8,486 bases of DNA from Bacteroidales bacterium (lineage in GTDB: Bacteria > Bacteroidota > Bacteroidia > Bacteroidales > Marinilabiliaceae): contig CAAFWU010000041.1 of NCBI GenBank assembly GCA_900766825.1, forward strand, positions 1-8,486. The letters run 5' to 3'. A program made the translations under genes and the position numbers. A model generated the notes under the pieces. The model did not search any database. It was given only the letters and a program-made list of their open reading frames with translations, and was not told where the DNA came from. The stretch's first letter is position 1. Each line of letters opens with the position of its first letter. Below, piece by piece: positions 1-5,443 of this stretch.

Positions 1-14
1 AAGACACAAGAAAT

Positions 15-87
15 GCGGTAATAGCTCAGTTGGTAGAGCATTGGCTTCCCAAGCCGAGGGTCGCGGGTTCGAGTCCCGTTTACCGCT
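15..87 (+). tRNA. tRNA-Gly (anticodon CCC)
   Basis: A complete cloverleaf can be drawn. The acceptor stem pairs 15-21 (GCGGTAA) with 80-86 (TTACCGC). The D arm includes AGCTCAGTTGGTAGAGC. The anticodon stem pairs 41-45 with 53-57 around the loop TTCCCAA, which puts anticodon CCC at 48-50 and reads glycine codon GGG. The T arm is 63-79 with loop TTCGAGT. The discriminator is T87. CCA is not encoded, so it would be added after transcription. The promoter must lie left of the window, and the gene could be the last of a tRNA cluster. No clear terminator follows: the T run at 107-111 has only a weak, bulged stem around it. Confidence 0.97.
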
Positions 88-289
88 CAAGATTGCAGTT
101 CCCAACTTTTTCCTGCAGTCAATCATTAATCGAAGCAGGCATGGCTTACACTTTATGCCATCACATTCCGAGACTCTTCTATGTCTCTTTGCATTTCATG
201 CAACAGGTTGCGAACGCGCATCCTATGGAGTTATGCAAGCCTGCAACATTCCCCTCTTTTCCGTTTCTTTGCAATAACAAACAACAGAA

Positions 290-1393
290 TTGAAACTAAT
301 CGTCAAGACATTGCTGGGTGCTGAGGAGCTCTTAGCCAATGAACTCGAGGCTTTGGGTGCCTCTGGTGTTGAACCTCAGCGTAGAGCTGTCAGCTGCGAG
401 GCTGATAAGGAGACTCTTTACAAAATTTGCTACCGCTCGCGTTTGGCCGTGCGTGTTAATGTTTGTCTTTCTGAGTTTGAGGCTCATGACGAGAACGATA
501 TCTATAATGGCACGCGAGCCATTGCTTGGCATGAACTCATCAAACCAAACAGTTCTTTGGTCATTGACCACGTCTCTTTTAGTCAAGAACTCTCCGACTC
601 TCTGAGTGTTGCCAATGCCGTGCGCAACGCCTTGGTCGACGAGATGATGGACAAAGCAGGTGCCGAAGTCTTCATTAACAGTGCCGACCCCGACTACCTC
701 ATCAATGTTCACGTCACCGACGAGCGCGCAGCCGTAAGCATCGACGCTGTGGGCACCCCATTGAGCAACCGAGGCTATCGCCCCGAAGGCATCGAGGCTG
801 CAACAAACGAGGTACTCGCTGCTGCTCTCATCGACCTCTCGGGTTGGCAACCCAAGCAGACTCTTGTCGACCCCATGTGTGGCGCTGGCACCATTTGCAT
901 CGAGGCTGCCATGAAAGCTCGCAACATCCCCGCCGCCTTCTATCGCAAATATGCATTCTGCTTCGAGAACTTCCTCGACTTCGAGCCCGAACTCTGGGCC
1001 AAGGTTAAGTCTGAAGCCGATGCCCTCCGCAACAATATCCGCCTCAGCATCGTCGGCTCAGACATCGATGTAGATGCCACCGACATTGCCAAGACCTCTA
1101 CCTTGGAGATGAAGCTCACCACCGATGTCCGCATCAGTCGCAAGAGCCTCCGTGAGCAGAGCCGCATGACACAAGAGGGCGTTGTTATCACCTGCCCCCC
1201 AACCAAACCCGAGGAGACTCGCCGCGGTCTGCCCGATTTCTACAAGGAGGCAACCTACTACCTCTCCCACAACTTCCCCGACTACGATGTTTGGATCTAC
1301 AGCACCAACGCCGATGCCATGGATGCCATCCCATTCGACGCCGAGAAAGAGACTGAGGTGCTGGACGGCTACTTCAATTGCTATCCCTTCTAA
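290..1393 (+). CDS. THUMP-domain class I SAM-dependent RNA methyltransferase (RlmL/YpsC type), catalytic motif altered
   Basis: Family members methylate the exocyclic amine of guanine in 23S rRNA (m2G) in the cytoplasm. The 367-residue product has an N-terminal ferredoxin-like plus THUMP region (about 1-155). It is followed by the typical linker LSNRGYRPEGIEAATNEVLA (158-177) and a Rossmann methyltransferase domain. The SAM-binding motif DPMCGAGT is at 194-201 and the acidic SDID at 257-260. The catalytic NPPYG motif expected near 302 reads CPPTK instead (TCPPTK, 301-306), so Asn and Tyr are both absent. The TTG start is close to forced: an in-frame TAA lies at 275-277, no ATG or GTG occurs between, and the family N-terminus (MxxIVKTL) aligns here. 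Length is near that of the Bacillus homologue. The basic C-terminal tail I recall from Bacteroides homologues is missing. Family assignment is firm; present activity is uncertain. Confidence 0.9.
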   Translation: MKLIVKTLLGAEELLANELEALGASGVEPQRRAVSCEADKETLYKICYRSRLAVRVNVCLSEFEAHDENDIYNGTRAIAWHELIKPNSSLVIDHVSFSQELSDSLSVANAVRNALVDEMMDKAGAEVFINSADPDYLINVHVTDERAAVSIDAVGTPLSNRGYRPEGIEAATNEVLAAALIDLSGWQPKQTLVDPMCGAGTICIEAAMKARNIPAAFYRKYAFCFENFLDFEPELWAKVKSEADALRNNIRLSIVGSDIDVDATDIAKTSTLEMKLTTDVRISRKSLREQSRMTQEGVVITCPPTKPEETRRGLPDFYKEATYYLSHNFPDYDVWIYSTNADAMDAIPFDAEKETEVLDGYFNCYPF

Positions 1394-1399
1394 AGTCAA

Positions 1400-1456
1400 T
1401 TACTTTTCTTGGGTACGGCTACAGTTTAGCCGTTGCCATCAACACCCGAAAAGTAA
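1400..1456 (+). other. Structured RNA element in the 3' region of the methyltransferase gene
   Basis: Seven bases after the methyltransferase stop, this stretch folds into a nested structure. Outer arms 1400-1408 and 1448-1456 pair over 9 bp (TTACTTTTC with GAAAAGTAA). After a two-base bulge, GGGT 1411-1414 pairs with ACCC 1444-1447. Inside, 1415-1421 pairs with 1427-1433 (ACGGCTA with TAGCCGT) around a 5-base loop. GCCGTTG at 1429-1435 is also perfectly complementary to CAACGGC at 1478-1484, within the left side of the following terminator, so two mutually exclusive folds are possible. I do not recognise it as a known RNA family. It could be part of a 3' UTR, a small RNA ending at the terminator, or an attenuator. 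The pairing is seen; function is inference. Confidence 0.45.
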
Positions 1457-1470
1457 CAATATTTTTAAGT

Positions 1471-1519
1471 CCCAAGCCAACGGCACAAGCTAAGTGCAGT
1501 TGGCTTGGGCTTTTTTTTT
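1471..1519 (+). terminator. Rho-independent terminator after the methyltransferase gene
   Basis: An 11-bp GC-rich stem pairs 1471-1481 (CCCAAGCCAAC) with 1499-1509 (GTTGGCTTGGG). Above a single mismatch, an inner stem pairs GCAC 1483-1486 with GTGC 1494-1497 around a 7-base loop. A nine-T run follows at 1511-1519. It closes the methyltransferase transcript 78 bases after the stop codon. Confidence 0.92.
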
Positions 1520-1619
1520 GTATCCGGCAGAGGTTTAATAGGTTTGTGCTGATTATATCTTCAATTGTATAATGAGAAGGCCTTCTTGCGGAAGCTAACA
1601 CTTAGCCCATATGTCTTAA

Positions 1620-1778
1620 GAAAATTTTAACTTTGTATTGGATGTGGTTGCTAACCAACAAATCGAAGATAAGTGCTATGCCCATAAGTTTATCACGTCC
1701 AGTCTCGCCATTCGCAAAGTAGGCGGCAGCTTCTCCTCCGAAACGGGAATCATTGGGCATTGGGCATAAGGAGAATAG
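1620..1778 (+). pseudogene. Remnant of the 3' end of an AAA-ATPase/PD-(D/E)XK gene
   Basis: Reading frame 1620-1769 translates to a relative of the last ~53 residues of the intact gene at 1812-3389. FNFVLDVVANQQI matches the nuclease-core stretch FEFKLDGSVTNALQQI with small gaps. The next 36 residues (1659-1766) are 24/36 identical to residues 487-522 of the intact protein. An in-frame TAA at 1767-1769 replaces the codon aligned with Glu523; the ancestral stop is probably the TAG at 1776-1778. An in-frame TAA at 1617-1619 closes the left side, and no start codon or ATPase domain precedes it. The conserved EFK nuclease motif reads NFV here, so even the surviving core is damaged. Bases 1520-1619, between the terminator and this remnant, hold only a 12-bp palindrome (1575-1586) and nothing else I recognise. 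Confidence 0.85.
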
Positions 1779-1811
1779 AAACCTTAGTCTATTACATACA
1801 ATTAGATTAAT

Positions 1812-3389
1812 ATGTTGTATCCTATAGGAATAGAGTCTTTTGAGAAACTACGTAGTAATGGCTATACCTATGTAGACAAGACAGATTTAATCTATCGTCT
1901 TGTAACAACAGGTACAATCTATTTCCTGAGCCGCCCCCGACGGTTCGGTAAGAGCCTCTTGCTCTCCACTCTTAAATCTTATTTTAGTGGACAGCGGGAT
2001 TTGTTTCAAGGCCTGGCCATTGAAAAGTTAGAGCAAAAATGGGACAAACATATAGTTTTACATGTCAACTTTGCAGGAAGCGACTACCGAAGATTGGGGG
2101 CATTAGAGGAACAACTCGAAGATTTTCTTTCACATTTGGAAAAAGCGGTAGGTCTAACATCCTCGAGTAGTTACGAAGTACGCTTTAAAAATATAATCAA
2201 TGCAGCCCGAGAAAAATCGGGGCGTGGTGTTGTTGTGCTTGTCGATGAATACGATAAGCCCTTTCTCGATACGTTTACAAGTGATGTAAAGGATGAAAAT
2301 GGAGTTTCGCTCGAGGAACATAACAAACAAATATTAAGGGCATTCTATTCTGTTTTTAAAGTAGCCGACAGTAGTCTAAAGTTCGTTATGCTAACTGGCA
2401 TAACCAAGTTTTCGCAGGTCAGTGTCTTTAGTGGACTTAATAATATTGAGGATATTAGCATGAATCCTGCCTATGATTCTCTATGCGGCTTAACGAGAGA
2501 TGAGTTAACATCCATATTTTGTGAACCCATTGCAGAGTTAGCCGAGGAAAATGATGTATCCTACGAAGACATGCTCGCTCAGCTCAAGAAACACTACGAT
2601 GGTTATCACTTTAGCAAAAAAATGACGGATATATACAACCCGTTTAGTTTGCTTTCCGCTCTCAAGAATAAAGAAATTGATAACTATTGGTTCTTTACTG
2701 CTACCCCTATTTATCTTATACGACTTTTAAATCGTAATAATTTAAATATCAAAGAAATAGTAAGTGGCATATATGCAGCGGAAGAGTTTGCTAAATATAA
2801 AGCCGACTCAGATAAACCTCTACCCATGCTCTATCAGAGTGGCTATCTGACCATTAAGGGCTATGACAGCAAGTTGAAACTGTATAATCTTGATATCCCA
2901 AACGATGAGGTATGCCAAGGATTCTTAACCCTACTTCTGCAAGACTATTTACAAGTTGGTCAAGGAACTTACGATCTTGCTAATAAACTCACCTATTTTT
3001 TGAGAAGTAATGATCTACCCTCTTTTTTCGATTACATGAAGGCTTTCTTGGCTTCTGTGCCCTATACCGTGCGTCGTAAGTCCAATGCTAAGGAACGTGA
3101 GGTTTATTTTCAGTTAACATTCTACCTCATATTGCGTCTTATAACCACCTACTGCATTCAAGCAGAGCAGATTACAAGTCAAGGGCGTATAGACTGCCTC
3201 ATAACTACACAAACCGACGTTTATATATTTGAGTTTAAGTTAGATGGCTCAGTAACCAACGCCCTCCAACAAATCGAAGCAAAGGGCTATGCTCAACAGT
3301 TTTCCACGTCTGGTCTCGCCATTCACAAAGTAGGCGTCAACTTCTCCTCCGAAACGGGAACCATTGAGGATTGGGCAGAAGGAAAATAA
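1812..3389 (+). CDS. AAA-ATPase-like protein with C-terminal PD-(D/E)XK nuclease domain (AAA-ATPase_like / DUF1703 type)
   Basis: The 525-residue product is full length for a family that is abundant and often multicopy in Bacteroidales. The N-terminal signature MLYPIGIESFEKLR...YVDKT (1-24) fits this ATG. The nucleotide-binding loop RPRRFGKSLL is at 41-50 and Walker B VVLVDEYDKP at 141-150. The C-terminal PD-(D/E)XK core has GRID (458-461), EFK (474-476) and a following Gln-Ile (487-488), so its catalytic residues look intact. Family members are thought to combine ATP hydrolysis with DNA cleavage or binding, but their biological role is not established. Links to mobile DNA or defence have been suggested. 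The gene is visibly more AT-rich than its neighbours (a sampled 60-base row holds 20 G+C here against 35 in the methyltransferase) and uses many ATA and TTA codons, which suggests transfer. A remnant of a second copy lies just upstream. No clear promoter was found in 1779-1811. Confidence 0.9.
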   Translation: MLYPIGIESFEKLRSNGYTYVDKTDLIYRLVTTGTIYFLSRPRRFGKSLLLSTLKSYFSGQRDLFQGLAIEKLEQKWDKHIVLHVNFAGSDYRRLGALEEQLEDFLSHLEKAVGLTSSSSYEVRFKNIINAAREKSGRGVVVLVDEYDKPFLDTFTSDVKDENGVSLEEHNKQILRAFYSVFKVADSSLKFVMLTGITKFSQVSVFSGLNNIEDISMNPAYDSLCGLTRDELTSIFCEPIAELAEENDVSYEDMLAQLKKHYDGYHFSKKMTDIYNPFSLLSALKNKEIDNYWFFTATPIYLIRLLNRNNLNIKEIVSGIYAAEEFAKYKADSDKPLPMLYQSGYLTIKGYDSKLKLYNLDIPNDEVCQGFLTLLLQDYLQVGQGTYDLANKLTYFLRSNDLPSFFDYMKAFLASVPYTVRRKSNAKEREVYFQLTFYLILRLITTYCIQAEQITSQGRIDCLITTQTDVYIFEFKLDGSVTNALQQIEAKGYAQQFSTSGLAIHKVGVNFSSETGTIEDWAEGK

Positions 3390-3434
3390 AGTTCGTCAAC
3401 CTTAAGCAAACGAACATCATATTGTATTATAAAC

Positions 3435-3490
3435 CCCAACGGTCCGCACCACTCGCATGTTGCCGAGCAGTGCGGACCGTTGGGTCTTTT
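3435..3490. terminator. Long hairpin terminator between convergent genes
   Basis: A perfect 15-bp stem pairs 3435-3449 (CCCAACGGTCCGCAC) with 3470-3484. A second short stem inside pairs CTCG 3452-3455 with CGAG 3464-3467. TCTTTT follows on the plus strand (3485-3490), giving a terminator for the AAA-ATPase gene. On the minus strand the flank reads TTTATAATA, a weaker U-rich tail, so it may also stop transcription from the YitT-RdgB gene, whose stop codon is 35 bases away. Confidence 0.85.
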
Positions 3491-3524
3491 CTGATATATG
3501 GGTTCAGGGCTTCATCCCCCCCCT

Positions 3525-5189
3525 CTATCCCTTCTTCTTAGTCTCAATATATCCCTTCAGTTTGTTCAGAGCCACAGAGCGTTGGCTTATCAAGTCGCGC
3601 ACATCGGCACCCAACTCATGGTAGGTTTTGTCAAATCCTTTGGGAACAAACACTGTGTCGTAGAAGAAACTATCTTCGGTCTGTATGCAGGGCTCGCTCG
3701 CAATAGAACCCTCCAGCACACCCTCAAAGGTTACCGAATCCCACTCTTTTGCATCCTTGAAGTTGCCAGTAACTAAAGCCACCACGGTGTGCATACGAGC
3801 AGTGCGGTTCTTTTTGTCAGCCATCATACCAAGCAGGCGCTTCACGTTTGCAGCGTCGTCGTGGTCTGCAGGAGTGTGTATCTCCTGAGGTGTGCCGTGG
3901 AGTATGTCCAGCATCTCGCGGTCCACCGTTTCGCTCATCTCTTCCATGTTGGGCATCTCGGGCGTCAGCTTCAGCTGCTCGTCGGTCAGCGAACCCAGGT
4001 TGCGAGAGTGAATACCTGGCAGACCCTCCAGTGCGTCAACCTCAATGGCTGTATCGTCCGCCACGCAGTCGAAACCGTAGTATCGTTTCACAAAACGCGC
4101 CTTAAGCAACGCATTGCCGCGTATCGATGAGGCCTTCTCTGGAATATCAAAGTAGCAACCTATGTCGGCCAGCGAACGAATTTCATAGTGGTCGCCAAAG
4201 ATGCGCTTCACCTCAGCCAACTTGTGGCGGCTGTTGCTGGCCACAATAAGCAGACGCTTACCAGCCTTCTCCGAATCGCTATTCTCCTTTATGGTGTCGA
4301 AACCGTCGCCCATAACCTGACTGGCATCGCTAATGCTTATAAAGGCGTAGGGGTCCACGTTTTTCACCAATCGGAGGATGTCGCGCTCGTTGCGTCGGTT
4401 GGTTACGCACATCACAATAGGTCTATTCGTGTGGGTATACCAACCCTCGCCGCTTATCATTGTGGCACCATGCCCCGACTTTATTATGGCATCCGCAATG
4501 CCCTTCGAGTTGCGAGAAAAGATTAGGAACTGAACCGAACGATGATGTCGGCCTATGCCCCAATCCAATGCTGTCGAGGTCACAAAGAGAATCACGAAGC
4601 CATAGATCACACGATACCAATCGTGAAAAATAAAGTAGCACGACGACACAATAACAATGTCGCATGCCATAATAACGCCACCCAACGATATGGGTTTATA
4701 TTTGTGAACAATGGCCGCAATGATGTCAGTGCCGCCCGTAGAACCATGGTTCTCGAAACACATGGCCAAGCCCATGCCGCAGCTTATAGAACCCAGTATG
4801 GCAGCCATAAAAGCCTCATCGCCAATGAGTTTGGGAAGCTCAGTGCCCCCGTCGGCCGTTGGAATTTCAATGATGCGCTGAAAGAGCCACAGAACCAACG
4901 TCATGCAGCCTACGCCAAATATGGTCTTGAGGCAAAAACGTATGCCCAAAACCTTTAGGGCAACGAGCAGCAACGCTGCGTTTATAAAGACATACGTCAC
5001 CTGAACCTCCAGTCCCGTGGCGTAGTAAACAATGCTGGCAATACCTGCCACACCGCCCGCCGTAAGTCCGTAGGGCAGCAAGAAGACCGTGACGCCAAAT
5101 GCGTAGAGCATCACGCCTATCAGTATGAATGTGTAATCTTTGACCTCACCCATTATGTAGTGTCGGTCAAGGGGTAGGTGTAGTGACAT
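3525..5189 (-). CDS. Fusion protein: YitT-family membrane protein plus divergent RdgB/HAM1 nucleotide pyrophosphatase domain
   Basis: One 554-codon ORF contains two normally separate proteins. Residues 1-301 are a YitT-family membrane protein: hydrophobic segments at about 19-38, 43-60, 64-82, 88-107, 126-145, 169-188 and 191-209, then a cytosolic DUF2179-type domain (about 215-300) ending GDGFDTIK. YitT function is poorly defined. After an 11-residue polar linker (302-312), residues 313-554 form a RdgB/HAM1 domain, a family that hydrolyses non-canonical purine NTPs (dITP, XTP) to the monophosphate and pyrophosphate. It keeps Lys323, NALLKA (359-364), Asp378-Asp379 (ADDT) and GLPG (389-392). 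It deviates where the family has Asn (Ser320), GFGYDP (SFFYDT, 507-512) and SHR (SQR, 535-537). It is about 45 residues longer than usual, through extra sequence near 400-442. As I recall, Bacteroides species carry yitT and rdgB as adjacent genes, so a read-through fusion is plausible. Start ATG 5189 has AAGGA upstream; Met13 (5153) is an alternative. Confidence 0.88.
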   Translation of the reverse strand: MSLHLPLDRHYIMGEVKDYTFILIGVMLYAFGVTVFLLPYGLTAGGVAGIASIVYYATGLEVQVTYVFINAALLLVALKVLGIRFCLKTIFGVGCMTLVLWLFQRIIEIPTADGGTELPKLIGDEAFMAAILGSISCGMGLAMCFENHGSTGGTDIIAAIVHKYKPISLGGVIMACDIVIVSSCYFIFHDWYRVIYGFVILFVTSTALDWGIGRHHRSVQFLIFSRNSKGIADAIIKSGHGATMISGEGWYTHTNRPIVMCVTNRRNERDILRLVKNVDPYAFISISDASQVMGDGFDTIKENSDSEKAGKRLLIVASNSRHKLAEVKRIFGDHYEIRSLADIGCYFDIPEKASSIRGNALLKARFVKRYYGFDCVADDTAIEVDALEGLPGIHSRNLGSLTDEQLKLTPEMPNMEEMSETVDREMLDILHGTPQEIHTPADHDDAANVKRLLGMMADKKNRTARMHTVVALVTGNFKDAKEWDSVTFEGVLEGSIASEPCIQTEDSFFYDTVFVPKGFDKTYHELGADVRDLISQRSVALNKLKGYIETKKKG

Positions 5190-5199
5190 TAGGGGTCCT

Positions 5200-5249
5200 T
5201 TTCTAATAATTCGTAGTGATTCGTAGTGATTTATAATGACTTGTAGTGA
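5200..5249. repeat. 10-bp tandem repeat array, consensus TTCGTAGTGA
   Basis: Four consecutive 10-base units are clear: 5210-5219 and 5220-5229 are identical (TTCGTAGTGA), 5230-5239 is TTTATAATGA and 5240-5249 is CTTGTAGTGA. A fifth, weaker unit at 5200-5209 matches 6 of 10 positions. The core GTAGTG recurs out of register at 5180-5185 and 5157-5162, around the two candidate starts of the YitT-RdgB gene. The 10-base period places each unit on the same face of the helix, as in an operator, but a slipped-strand microsatellite in the leader of the minus-strand gene is equally possible. Confidence 0.7.
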
Positions 5250-5404
5250 ACGAGTTTTCTTAGCTTCTTATTGTCTCTTTATCGACCGTAAAGTTACTAA
5301 TATTCAGTTTCCTTTGCCTTGTTTTTTCTGTTTCTAACATTTGTTTGTAACTCCCTTTTAATCTTTAATACACACATTGTTTTTTCTCTTATGCATTGTT
5401 TGTT

Positions 5405-5412
5405 TAATTTTG
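5405..5412 (+). promoter_or_regulatory. Candidate Bacteroidetes -7 promoter element for nhaA
   Basis: TAATTTTG matches the Bacteroidetes -7 consensus TAnnTTTG at every fixed position and ends 31 bases before the nhaA ATG. The nearest -33-like motif is ATTG at 5376-5379. It sits 25 bases upstream, longer than the usual spacing of about 19, so the -33 part is weak. No Shine-Dalgarno is evident before the ATG, which is normal for this phylum. Confidence 0.5.
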
Positions 5413-5443
5413 TGGAATATTTCACTCTTACTTCTTTTATCAG

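Noticed and set aside
189..203. Inverted repeat TTGCAT/ATGCAA between the tRNA and the methyltransferase gene
   Set aside because: Six base pairs with a three-base loop and no U run; too short to assign a role.
264..271. TTTCTTTG as a -7 promoter element for the methyltransferase gene
   Set aside because: One fixed position of TAnnTTTG is wrong and no -33 TTTG lies at a sensible distance; too weak to annotate.
332..850. 172-codon antisense open frame inside the methyltransferase gene
   Set aside because: It mirrors the codon bias of the plus-strand gene, shows no recognisable domain, and the plus-strand protein is clearly a family member.
3516..3523. Run of eight C bases as a phase-variation tract
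   Set aside because: It lies just beyond the stop codon of the fusion gene, so slippage would not change any reading frame.
4188..4958. Plus-strand open frames of 112 and 138 codons within the YitT part of the fusion gene
   Set aside because: Translations match no family, and the minus-strand frame encodes a clear YitT protein.
5288..5296. Minus-strand TAACTTTAC as a promoter for the YitT-RdgB gene
   Set aside because: Final G of the consensus is missing and no -33 element was found; plausible but not supported.
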